Shown piece by piece: positions 54,556-64,000 of a stretch of 64,000 nt of DNA; the first letter of the stretch is position 1, and the number at the start of each line of letters is the position of its first letter. The translations under genes and the position numbers were made by a program. This DNA comes from Morinoia aosen (Eukaryota; Arthropoda; Malacostraca; Amphipoda; Talitridae), in assembly GCA_030386875.1 (NCBI GenBank), contig CM059570.1, positions 29,388,192-29,452,191 on the forward strand, in the 5' to 3' direction. The notes below the pieces were generated by a model. That model was not told where the DNA came from. It was given only the letters and a program-made list of their open reading frames with translations, and made no database searches.

Positions 54556-55379
54556 GGGCAGCGTCTCCCATACGGAAATTTTTTTTTATTATTGAACCTA
54601 GAGCAATGAAATTTGGTATACTGATAGAAAATGCAATTTGGAATCGTTTGATGAAAATATGCGATTTTCTTTAAAGAAAATTTTATATACGTAGAAATCG
54701 GAGTTCGAGGAGTGGGGTTTCAAAATGCATCTCCTCCTACAGTTTTCAAGCTACAGTGATGATTTTTATGTCATTAGATTCGGAGTATCGTGGAAATTAC
54801 AGGATACTGTAAGGAAAATCTCTGAAGTCGCACTAAAAAAAATAAAAAAATTTGTTTTATTTTATTTGTTTTTAATTTTCATTTGTGACATCACAACTTT
54901 TGTTTGCAACAAATCTCGAAATTCCAATATAGTATCCTTTATTTTCAACGCTTTTTCGCATCCAATGATACCAAAATCATTGCTGTAGCTTGAAAACTGT
55001 AGGAGGAGATGCATTTTGAATCCCCGCATTCCGAACCTACAAAATAAGGCAAATTAGGAAAACATAAAATATCTAAATCATTCTTCGTTATTATTTATGG
55101 GGCCAGCTAGGACCATTGAAATCATTCTACAGTAATAAATAGACATAGAAGATGACATAGCAACGTTGCGCCGTGAAGAAAGAGCCAAGGGGAAGGTGTA
55201 ACATGATAAAATATCAATTCCCCCTCCCCTCCCCCCCATTCTTCAAACCCCCGTAGCGGGCGAACGAGCAAACTTACGAAATTCATTTTTTCACAGGATG
55301 TACCTGACCTCTTTCCTCTCCTATAGCAGCTAAAATCTATTTTTCCCACATTTTCCCATTTTTATGGGGGGCGCTCCCC
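54556..55379. mobile_element. TTAA-flanked fold-back element
   Basis: Left end GGGCAGCGTCTCCCATA; the right end, reverse-complemented, is GGGGAGCGCCCCCCATA. TTAA lies on both sides (54552-54555 and 55380-55383). A strong inner inverted repeat pairs TTTTCAAGCTACAG(T/C)(G/A)ATGA at about 54742 with its complement near 54985. TTAA targets are used by piggyBac and Kolobok, and which applies is not decided. A short + frame inside is not a transposase. Confidence 0.75.
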
Positions 55380-55383
55380 TTAA

Positions 55384-56369
55384 GGGCGAAAATTAGTTTC
55401 AGTTTTGGAATTGAATTCAGTGCAAACAGAAAACTTCAGTATTTTGAATTCAGTACGGAGAGAACACTTCGTTTAGTATTTAAAATTCATCGAGAACTAG
55501 ACCTAATTCAAACTTTATCTAAGTTCTAGACTTTCAGAAGCCTTCAGGACGGGCGCTTTATGAGCCGTAGGAACAGACGCGAGAGCGCGAGTGTACCCAA
55601 GTTGGCTGCTCTGAGATGTACGCGACTTGAAATGACCTCGTTTGCACCTACTAAAAATGAAAAATTTACCTTGGAGAAGGATTTAGAAACAATTTTCGCC
55701 ATCGTAGCGGTCTATACATATACTGTATATATGTGTTTATGTATTTTACCGTCTCTGGTGTGTAAAGAAACTATTTAAGCGAAAATATTAAAGTTTCTTT
55801 GGCTTAGTGAACGCAAAGTTTCATTTCGAAAAATGACCCGCAGAATGACGCAATTTTTATCTTGAGAAAAAGCGTTTAGAAGTTTGGTATGGAGTTTCTG
55901 CTTTTCCCGTACCAGTAAAATGCAAGGTTTAAGATCGTAATAAAATGAATAATAATTGAATGAATTAGCTCAGAGTTTGAAGACTTTAGTTAAGCTAATG
56001 TGACATTTTGTCTTGCAGGTTGAGCAGCACAACGTTTGAATTACCGCTTGAAATTGCTTATTTTCAGTCACAGAACCACAAACGTCACGAAAAAAAGAAC
56101 CATATTTGGTGCTGTGTTTGAAAACTGATCGCAAGGTGAACACTTCAAACGTGGATTTCAGTGTGAAAGCAACTTACATTCCGAGTCGTATTCTATGTGT
56201 TGTGTTAGACACTAAAGTGTATTTAATGCTGTCTCGAGTATAAGTATTTGTAAGGTTTGTGTCTTGAACACTTAGGTGTGTTTCGCTGCAAGAGTTTTGG
56301 TTACCGTGATGACCGAGTGCTGATATCAGGCAAGCTGTGGGATTCGTGTTCGAATTGAGTAGATAATTG
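55384..56369. other. Unique DNA, possible 5' region of the 57.9-kb gene
   Basis: 55390-55500 has imperfect GAATTCAGT(A/G) repeats. 55550-55650 is CpG-rich. A good acceptor (CATTTTGTCTTGCAG, ending at 56017) could start a 5' UTR exon, but no frame is open behind it. The phrase GAACGCAAAGTTTCATTTCG at 55809 recurs at 57193 as GAACGCAAAGTCTCATTTTG. Confidence 0.3.
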
Positions 56370-56540
56370 TTGAAGTATGTGATACTTTAATAACACACCA
56401 ACAGATCGTGTTGATTATAGTTGAAGTATGTGATACTTTAATAACACACCAACAGATCGTGTTGATAATAGTTGAAGTATGTGACACATTACATACCAAC
56501 ATATCGTGTTGATAATTGTTGAAGTATGTGACGCAGAAAA
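56370..56540. repeat. 51-bp tandem repeat
   Basis: 3.3 copies of a unit starting TTGAAGTATGTGATACTTTA, at 56370, 56421 and onward. The third copy has a 9-bp deletion. Confidence 0.92.
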
Positions 56541-57189
56541 AATGCGTGTATCTACACGAAGGTTCAAGGATTTGAAGCTACTTTCTCTAACAACAAACTG
56601 AGTTGTTGAAATGTTATTTAATTGAACCACTGACCAAGTTTCTAAGAAAAGTAAGAAAAATAACGAAGATGAGCTGTTATTCAATTGAACCCCAATGGGA
56701 GATACTAGAATTACTCGGAAAAAATAACGACGAGTTGTTTAGCTTCCGTGTGGGTGAGTGATTGCGTTATTGAAGTGATATTAAGTGAGCATCTAAAAGG
56801 AATCAGAAAAACAACGCAGTGTTTATTAACTCGGTATTTAACTCATTAACATATCAGGTAGCGCAAATATTTAGAGGTAAAGCCGAACTGTAGAAGTCAA
56901 AACGTCGCTTCGAGGCACATAGAAATGTTTATTCAGCGTTCATCATCAATCAATGAACAAAATTATTGAATGACGTTTGTTCGAACTTTTTGCGACACTC
57001 AATGCGTTGAGTTGATTTATATAGTTTACAATGAACAAAATTGTAGAATGACGAGAGTTAAATCGTCATTGTGAGATAGAAAACTTTGAATATGATTGTA
57101 CCTGAACGGGATTTTACCCTAAATCGATAGCTGGCGCCGTAAAACACTTATACTTTTATTTATTTGAGTTTTTATGTTGTTTTACTCAG
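56541..57189. other. Unique AT-rich DNA ending in an acceptor
   Basis: Ends in a long T-rich tract and TTTTACTCAG (AG at 57188-57189), a strong 3' splice site. No gene otherwise. Confidence 0.35.
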
Positions 57190-57354
57190 GTGAACGCAAA
57201 GTCTCATTTTGAAAAATGATGTACGGGAAAAAGCAATAGGAGGAAGATCAGAAGAACAGCAGGAGCAATCATAACGTAAAAACGACAGCTCTCCATCAGC
57301 TTCCTCGACAAGTGGAAACGCCTTCTACACACACTGACTGGAAACAGTGGTAAC

Positions 57355-57545
57355 AAGTTGAAACTGCACAAACAGACGCAAAACAGATAAATTTCAAAGA
57401 TAATATGTTGGAACTGTACGGACAGATGCCAACAGGAGAATAACTTCATCGATCTCAAGTTGAAACTGCACAAACAGACGCAAAACAGAAGAATATCACC
57501 GAGAACCAGTTGGAACTGGACGAACAGGCGCAAAAAGGAGAATGA
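57355..57545. repeat. Degenerate repeat of about 54 bp
   Basis: Four copies of GTTG(A/G)AACTG(C/G/T)AC(A/G)(A/G)ACAG-like starts. This accounts for the cysteine/phenylalanine-rich minus frame at 57204-57557. Confidence 0.7.
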
Positions 57546-57663
57546 CATATCGGACAACAGAATAACTATGAAGCAAAAACTAACGTCGTGAGGCCTGCGT
57601 AGCGCAGTTCAGCGCAGTGAGGCTCTCCTTGGTGAAGCAAACACAACGCATTTTAGCGAATTG

Positions 57664-57880
57664 AGTTTAGCGTAGAGCAATTTAGCGCAGTTTAGCGCAG
57701 TTTAGCGCAGTTCAGCGCAGTTCAGCGCAGTTCAGTGCAGCGCAGTTCAGCGCAGTTCAGCGCAGTTCAGCGCAGTTCAGCGCAGTTCAGCGCAGTTCAG
57801 CGCAGTTCAGCGCAGTTCTGCGCAGTTCAGTGCAGTTCAGCGCAGTTCAGCGCAGTTCAGCGCAGCTCAGCGCAGTTCAG
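57664..57880. repeat. 10-bp minisatellite (CAGTTCAGCG)n
   Basis: About 20 copies of CAGTTCAGCG, preceded by a TTTAGCGCAG variant and ending 6 bp before the ATG at 57886. Confidence 0.95.
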
Positions 57881-57885
57881 ACGCC

Positions 57886-57967
57886 ATGACGCCTTTCACA
57901 GCCTCCTGGTGGGGGTGTAAAGATGCCCTCCTTCTGCTGGCGGTGCTCTGCATCCTGACTCCTGGTG
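57886..57967 (+). CDS. Probable first coding exon of a secreted protein
   Basis: The ATG at 57886 has a strong context (ACGCCATGA). It opens MTPFTASWWGCKDALLLLAV then LCILTPG, a typical signal peptide: a short polar start with a lysine, an uninterrupted hydrophobic core LLLLAVLCIL, then TPG near the cleavage region. The exon ends with GGTG and a perfect-looking donor GTGAGT at 57968, leaving one base of the next codon (phase 1). Phase-1 junctions just after a signal peptide are usual in secreted and extracellular-module proteins. Exon 2 is not found in the remaining 6 kb and may lie beyond the window. The frame continues past the donor for some 200 bases, with an intron-like, T-rich translation. 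Family unknown. Confidence 0.55.
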
Positions 57968-59082
57968 GTGAGTACTATCATTATTTTGTTCTTTATTCTC
58001 TAAATATAGAACTATTATGTCTAACATTGTTTTTTGCATTATATCTAAATTACATTATCTCACACAACACGGTTACTGTGTTGTGTACTGCAGTTGGTGA
58101 CTGTACACTGTGGTCAGTGTTTTGTAATGAAACCTGGTGTTTTTTGTCTCTATTGTTATTTGGTTGTTGATTATAACTGCTATTTTGGGATTGATTACGG
58201 CCGTTACTTAGCGTTTGATTACGGCCATTGCTTTGCCGTTGATTACGGCCGTTTTACTTAGCGGCAAAAGTTTTTTTTGTTGTTGCCGCTATTCTGTTAC
58301 CGATAATTTCCTTTGTCACTCTGATATTGTAATTACTTCGTTATTGATGACCTCACCTCTTCATGCGATATTATAATGACTTGCGCTGTTCCAGCGTTAT
58401 TTGTGACCTGTTCTGTTACTTCGTTATTTACCCATGTGTTTCGATTCCCCGTTCCCTTAATGCTATTCTAAATGATACCTTCTTTCTTTTCCTGTCGGGA
58501 ACAACTTTGTTGGAAATAGGGAGAATCAAACTAACTTGAAATGCAATTTAATAATCTAAACTATACTAAGAGCCCCGTCCGTCTGTCTGTCCGAAGCCAG
58601 CCTGCTGTGTGAGATGAGCGTATCTATGATACAAGCTCCATCAACTCCACAATTTCCAGTGCATTAATCCATCAGATTCGAGTAGGAATGAATATCACGT
58701 GAATTCTAAGGAAATAGGAACGTGTGTCATGTGATTTGTTGAACATTATAATACGTTTTTGACGGGCCGTGTGCACTCGGCCTTACCAACTCTCGAGAGA
58801 TTGAACTTTTTTATTTCACACGGCCTCTATTTTATTTCGCCTTTTAATATTTCAAATAAAGGGGGGTGAACTAGTTTTCATGAATTTAAGGTCTCAAAAT
58901 TCCAGATATTTTGGGAATGGTCTTGCATCGAAACGAAAACGTGCGGCATCGTCAGTCAATGAAGTAGACCACATTGACGGTTGTAGCGGAGTTAGGCGCA
59001 CCGAGGCTACTGTTGTGTTGTTCTGGTGTTGTGTTGGTGCTGTCAAGCGACTCTGTTGTTGTCTAGGTATTATGTGCTAGTG
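57968..59082 (+). other. Putative intron with a DR copy
   Basis: T-rich sequence after the GTGAGT donor. 58190-58270 has a three-fold GATTACGGCC(G/A)TT phrase. 58440-58560 is a diverged copy of dispersed family DR (CCCTTAATGCTATTCTAAAT, ATACCTTC). 58570-58600 contains CCGTCCGTCTGTCTGTCCG. A short frame from 58880 reads NLRSQNSRYFGNGLASKRKR but has no donor that I can place. Confidence 0.35.
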
Positions 59083-59228
59083 TCGTGCGTTAATGTTGCA
59101 TTTTGTGTTGTGTGTTGGCATTGTGTGTTGTGTTGTGTTGTGGTGTGGCTGTGTTGTGTGTTATTGTCGTGCGTTATTGCATTTTGTGTTGTGTGTTGGC
59201 ATCGTGTGGTGGTGCTGTGGTGTGGGCA
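59083..59228. repeat. GT-rich tandem duplication, about 77 bp
   Basis: Two copies of a GTCGTGCGTTA..TGCATTTT word followed by GTGTTGTGTGTTGGCAT. Confidence 0.8.
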
Positions 59229-59444
59229 TTGCTTTGGATGTCCGAAAGTTCAGAATCCAAAACTTAAACTTGAACCTCGACCAACTTTGAACTCAAGTTC
59301 GCGAACTGAAGTTCGCCAGGATCTCAGGTGTCGGCGCACCTGACGCTGGCGGGGGAACTTGGGTTGTGGGGCCCGCACAACTTTTGCAAAGTTTTGAACT
59401 CTTAAGGGAACTTTGGATGTTTTGTGACGTGGTTGTCACAATTT

Positions 59445-59790
59445 CTGCTGCGATTTTGTAGCAATCCGGGCTACAATCACTGCTGCAATCTTGTAGCAAT
59501 CCGTGCTGCAATCTCTGCGGCAATTTTGTAACGATCCATGCTGCAACCTCTGCTGCAATTTTTGCTGCAATCGACGCTGCAATCTTGTAGAAAACCGTGC
59601 TACAATCGACGCTGCAATCTTGTAGCAATCCGGGCTACAATCACAGCTGCAATCTTGTAGCAATCCGGGCTACAATCACAGCTGCAATCTTATAGCAATC
59701 CGTGCTGCAATCGCCGCTGCAATCTTGCAGTAATCCGTGCTACAATCGATGTTGCGCTCTTGTATCAATCTGTTCTACAACTGATGTTGC
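59445..59790. repeat. 35-bp minisatellite
   Basis: About ten copies of GCTGCAATCTTGTAGCAATC plus a CG(T/G)GCTACAATC(A/G)(A/C)(A/C) half. The unit contains two related halves (TGCAATC and TACAATC). Confidence 0.92.
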
Positions 59791-60525
59791 ATGCCTTTCA
59801 ACGGAAGTATAAAATCGACTTGACACCAAAAATAAATTTTCATTCTCTCTATGGAGAGTGAAAAATGAAATGGCAGGAGAATATTTTCTACCGCCCGCTA
59901 AAATATAATTTAAAAAATTAGTGAAAGGACTGACATACTATACAAGTACACCGGAACATAAGTGAGCAATATATGTGCTGAGTGGTTCACACATGTCTCA
60001 TTACGTACTCAACTGGTTACAGTTCCCCTCACCTTCCAACCTATAAGCCTGGGTATTGTTTTGCTACGGGTGAGCATTTCCCTTATTTTTTCAGAAATTC
60101 ACACAAATTTTGACTCACCTGTCATCGTCCATAAGTTGAGAGAATATATCGGACTCGTGAGCAGTGGCACGTCACTCATATTTCTTTTGTCTTAGTTTTG
60201 TTTCAACTTTGCATATTTTGTCATTTTTCAATTTTACATCCAATCCCATTTTTTCCACTTGACATCCTCTGCAATTATCTCAACTCTACATATCCTCTGT
60301 CATTTTACAGAACGATTTCGTACCCTAATTCGACTTTTTCTCACTTTATTACGGGAGAAAATTCTATTTTGAACAGAAAAAAACCTTGCCCTTCTCACGA
60401 AAATAACCAAGATGCGTTTCCGAGAAATGTAATTTTTTTGAAATGACAGCGAAGTTCTGAGAAAGTCTTTCCTCTACATTTGAATCGTTTCTATTTCAAC
60501 GTTGAATTCCTCTTTCTTTGAAGCT
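59791..60525. other. Unique DNA
   Basis: Short frames at 59962-60195 and 60198-60446 start at non-ATG codons and are unsupported. No arrays or terminal repeats seen. Confidence 0.35.
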
Positions 60526-60700
60526 AGAAATAAAGTTCCTCAACTCGTATGTGTTTTTAAAAGCCGCCTCAAAAATGAAAACTAAAATAGTTCGGCGGTC
60601 CGATTGAAGAAATAAAGTTCCTCAAATTGAATGTGTTTTAAAAACCGATTCCAAAATAAAAACAGAAAATAGTCATACGGTGCTTTAGTCTGAAATTTTT
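60526..60700. repeat. Tandem duplication of about 86 bp
   Basis: GAAATAAAGTTCCTCAA at 60526 and 60609, each followed by (T/A)TGTGTTTTTAAAA-type and AAAATAGT phrases. Confidence 0.8.
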
Positions 60701-60819
60701 AAGATCGAACTCCTCACAGTTATTTTGAAACTAGATCGTTTTTAACAGAAGTACCTGCGGCCCTGACCACATGTGAAGTAGTTCTCAATTTTCTCGAGTT
60801 CATCTTTCACAGAGGGAAT

Positions 60820-61130
60820 ATGTGAGGTCCACAGCTGAAGGTTAGGTAGGCCTTCTTTTTGTTGAAATAAAATGTTTTTTCGAGTACTTTTTTTTTTGGT
60901 TCATGCTGTTCTGTTTTTCAGCACTTCTTACTTTCTTCTTCGACTCTCATCTTGTGTCATGGCCTTCCTTCTCAACATACTGTTTCTATGCGCGAAGAAT
61001 CCTGGGCTGGAACACACCTTGTGCATTGATTCTGCTCTCCTTTATCCCCATACTAATGGAGCCTTCATCCTTCCTCTCTTTGAACGTTTTTGCTGTGGTA
61101 AAGGGGGCCTAAACTAACTTATAATTATTT
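60820..61130 (+). repeat. Dispersed repeat family DR, long copy
   Basis: Contains GGTTAGGTAGGCCTTCTTTT near 60840, TCTCAACATACTGTTTCTATG near 60970, CATACTAATGGAGCCTTCATC near 61050 and GGGGGCCTAAACTAACTTATA near 61105. These occur in the same order as in the 9.1-kb copy. Short overlapping frames here are not called. Confidence 0.6.
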
Positions 61131-61970
61131 TGAATTTCTCTTCATGTTTCTGTGAAACTCTATGATCGTTTTCTTGAATAGTCTATTCGTCTTTTCCAAA
61201 TTAATATGTATGGTTTGCTGGATCACCCATGTTGTTTCAAAATAACACGATTGTTGTAGAAAAAATTAGCCTAAAATTGTACATGAAAAAAATATTATGT
61301 ATCGCATGAAAAAATACATTAAAAAAATTAGTCAATATATAACGTATCAAGCGTTGATAAAACACTGCAAACACACCGTAACTAAACGCAATTATTTTTT
61401 TGAGGCCATCCAACATATACGAGTACATATATATCTCGAGGAACTCCAACATATGCGGAAAAACAAAATTTCGAAGCGTTCAGTTGAAATGTTTCCTGTT
61501 TCTTGGAGGTCGTCAATTGCTGCCAGCGTCACAATTCTGGCCAAGGCCTTTGTTGTCGAGATTAAATGATTTGTTCAGCGAAGTGCGAGGACGATTGCTT
61601 TGAAATCTCGATTAGCGCGTCTCACAGAAGCGCCAATCGCGTCTCGCATCTGTCACACGTCGCGGTCGCGTGGGGCGCCTGTCACGAACATGTCGGTATC
61701 ATGTCGCTGACACGCAATTTTCTTTTTTATTGTTCTGCGGGGAAGAAACGGATATGTTCTTTGTGATCTAATCTCACATGAGCTGTGAATTATAAAGACG
61801 ATGTAAATTTATAGATGAGTTCGGTTACAAATTTATTCTGATTTGTACTTGGAATGTAATATGCTACTGCGTATCACTGTACGGATCACTTGTTGGTGGT
61901 AACGGTGGTTAAACAATTGCTATAAAATAATATTTTTCGTGGGGTATCAGATTAATTCAAATCGATGTAG
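61131..61970. other. Unique DNA, CpG-rich in the middle
   Basis: 61140-61470 is AT-rich. 61500-61720 is CpG-rich (GTCGCGGTCGCG) and could be regulatory. An open + frame at 61297-61569 has a lysine/isoleucine-rich translation, no domain and no splice support. Confidence 0.35.
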
Positions 61971-61974
61971 AGGT

Positions 61975-64000
61975 ACGCTCTACATCGATAGACTGTGTCA
62001 ATCGATAGACTGTGTTAGATTGTGTTAATATGACTGTGTTAATATGACTGTGTTAATATGACTGTGTCAATTTGACCGTGTCAATTTGACGGTGTCAATC
62101 TGAACGTGTCAATCTGAACGTGTCAATCTGAACGTGTCAATTTGACCGTGTCAATTTGACGGTGTCAGTTTGACGGTGTCAGTTTGACGGTGTCAGTTTG
62201 ACGGTGTCAGTTTGACGGTGTCAGTTTGACGGTGTCAGTTTGACGGTGTCAGTTTGACGGTGTCAGTTTGACGGTGTCAGTTTGACGGTGTCAGTTTGAC
62301 GAGGTCAGTTTGACGGTGTCAGTTTGACGGTGTCAGTTTGACGGTGTCAGTTTGACGGTGTCAGTTTGACGGTGTCAGTTTGACGGTGTCAGTTTGACGG
62401 TGTCAGTTTGACGGTGTCAGTTTGACGGTGTCAGTTTGACGGTGTCAGTTTGACGGTGTCAGTTTGACGGTGTCAGTTTGACGGTGTCAGTTTGACGGTG
62501 TCAGTTTGACGGTGTCAGTTTGACGGTGTCAGTTTGACGGTGTCAGTTTGACGGTGTCAGTTTGACGGTGTCAGTTTGACGGTGTCAGTTTGACGGTGTC
62601 AGTTTGACGGTGTCAGTTTGACGGTGTCAGTTTGACGGTGTCAGTTTGACGGTGTCAGTTTGACGGTGTCAGTTTGACGGTGTCAGTTTGACGGTGTCAG
62701 TTTGACGGTGTCAGTTTGACGGTGTCAGTTTGACGGTGTCAGTTTGACGGTGTCAGTTTGACGGTGTCAGTTTGACGGTGTCAGTTTGACGGTGTCAGTT
62801 TGACGGTGTCAGTTTGACGGTGTCAGTTTGACGGTGTCAGTTTGACGGTGTCAGTTTGACGGTGTCAGTTTGACGGTGTCAGTTTGACGGTGTCAGTTTG
62901 ACGGTGTCAGTTTGACGGTGTCAGTTTGACGGTGTCAGTTTGACGGTGTCAGTTTGACGGTGTCAGTTTGACGGTGTCAGTTTGACGGTGTCAGTTTGAC
63001 GGTGTCAGTTTGACGGTGTCAGTTTGACGGTGTCAGTATGACGGTGTCAGTATGACGGTGTCAGTATGACGGTGTCAGTATGACGGTGTCAGTATGACGG
63101 TGTCAGTATGACGGTGTCAGTATGACGGTGTCAGTATGACGGTGTCAGTATGACGGTGTCAGTATGACGGTGTCAGTATGACGGTGTCAGTATGACGGTG
63201 TCAGTATGACGGTGTCAGTATGACGGTGTCAGTATGACGGTGTCAGTATGACGGTGTCAGTATGACGGTGTCAGTATGACGGTGTCAGTATGACGGTGTC
63301 AGTATGACGGTGTCAGTATGACGGTGTCAGTATGACGGTGTCAGTATGACGGTGTCAGTATGACGGTGTCAGTATGACGGTGTCAGTATGACGGTGTCAG
63401 TATGACGGTGTCAGTATGACGGTGTCAGTATGACGGTGTCAGTATGACGGTGTCAGTATGACGGTGTCAGTATGACGGTGTCAGTATGACGGTGTCAGTA
63501 TGACGGTGTCAGTATGACGGTGTCAGTATGACGGTGTCAGTATGACGGTGTCAGTATGACGGTGTCAGTATGACGGTGTCAGTATGACGGTGTCAGTATG
63601 ACGGTGTCAGCATGACGGTGTCAGCATGACGGTGTCAGCATGACGGTGTCAGCATGACGGTGTCAGCATGACGGTGTCAGCATGACGGTGTCAGCATGAC
63701 GGTGTCAGCATGACGGTGTCAGCATGACGGTGTCAGCATGACGGTGTCAGCATGACGGTGTCAGCATGACGGTGTCAGCATGACGGTGTCAGCATGACGG
63801 TGTCAGCATGACGGTGTCAGCATGACGGTGTCAGCATGACGGTGTCAGCATGACGGTGTCAGCATGACGGTGTCAGCATGACGGTGTCAGCATGACGGTG
63901 TCAGCATGACGGTGTCAGCATGACGGTGTCAGCATGACGGTGTCAGCATGACGGTGTCAGCATGACGGTGTCAGCATGACGGTGTCAGCATGACGGTGTC
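61975..64000. repeat. 14-bp minisatellite in three pure blocks, runs off the window
   Basis: Degenerate seeds (ATCGATAGACTGTGTCA, AATATGACTGTGTT) lead into TTTGACGGTGTCAG, pure from about 62160. At 63037 the unit becomes TATGACGGTGTCAG (exactly 41 copies), and at 63611 CATGACGGTGTCAG (about 28 copies to the window end). Only one internal variant is obvious (GAGGTCAG near 62300). Each unit contains TGAC-GGT-GTCA, a dyad with 4-bp arms. Confidence 0.97.

Larger units (their letters stand above)
57190..57885 (+). other. Putative 5' UTR part of the signal-peptide exon
   Basis: Begins after the strong acceptor at 57189 and is purine-rich (GAAGATCAGAAGAACAGCAG), as exonic sequence often is. It includes a degenerate repeat of about 54 bp (57355-57545: TTGAAACTGCACAAACAGAC words) and a 10-bp array. 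Several upstream ATGs are present, which would weaken translation of the main ORF. Confidence 0.35.

Overview
The window looks like gene-poor nuclear DNA of an animal, most likely an arthropod. The evidence is AT-rich sequence, canonical GT/AG splice signals around short exon-like segments, a tRNA-derived SINE, fold-back DNA transposons, and one intact RNase H-bearing LINE of the I group, a type common in arthropods. A 33-bp tandem repeat also carries CCTAA steps resembling the arthropod telomere unit. Nothing looks bacterial, organellar or viral. The species cannot be named from the sequence.

The dominant component is tandem repeats. About 40 different minisatellite arrays, with units of 6 to 94 bp, cover roughly 26 kb (about 40 percent) by my coordinates. 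They are densest between 15 and 44 kb and again at the right edge. Most long open frames in the window are by-products of these arrays. They stay open on both strands, or have low-complexity translations that no known protein resembles, and I do not call them genes.

Region by region: 0.3-1.2 kb is an 11-bp array. 1.3-5.5 kb holds a candidate minus-strand host gene: CRE and CCAAT boxes near 5.4 kb, a non-coding exon ending at 4989, an intron carrying a SINE and a MITE, and a coding exon at 2310-2662. 5.6-7.4 kb holds two small TA-flanked MITEs and AT-rich DNA. 7.9-8.4 kb is a 10-bp array, followed by a convincing internal exon at 8519-8626 (+). 9-20.7 kb alternates dispersed repeats, arrays and a possible terminal exon near 14.6-14.8 kb. 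21-44 kb is almost continuous arrays (units of 24, 34, 16, 78, 33, 58, 15, 33, 21, 16/17, 69, 94, 80, 47 and 12 bp).

44.5-50.15 kb is an apparently full-length I-group non-LTR retrotransposon. ORF1 is a gag-like protein with three zinc knuckles. ORF2 has endonuclease, reverse transcriptase, RNase H and a CCHC motif. The two are coupled through an ATGA overlap, and the element is bounded by a 10-bp target-site duplication. 50.5-55.4 kb is a cluster of inverted-repeat transposons inserted into one another, several with exact 8-bp target duplications and one with TTAA.

57.2-58.0 kb ends in a likely first coding exon: a signal peptide followed by a phase-1 GTGAGT donor. The last 2 kb is a 14-bp array made of three nearly pure variant blocks that run off the window.

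Only the two retrotransposon ORFs are assigned with high confidence. Host exons are inferred from splice signals and reading frame and remain unnamed.
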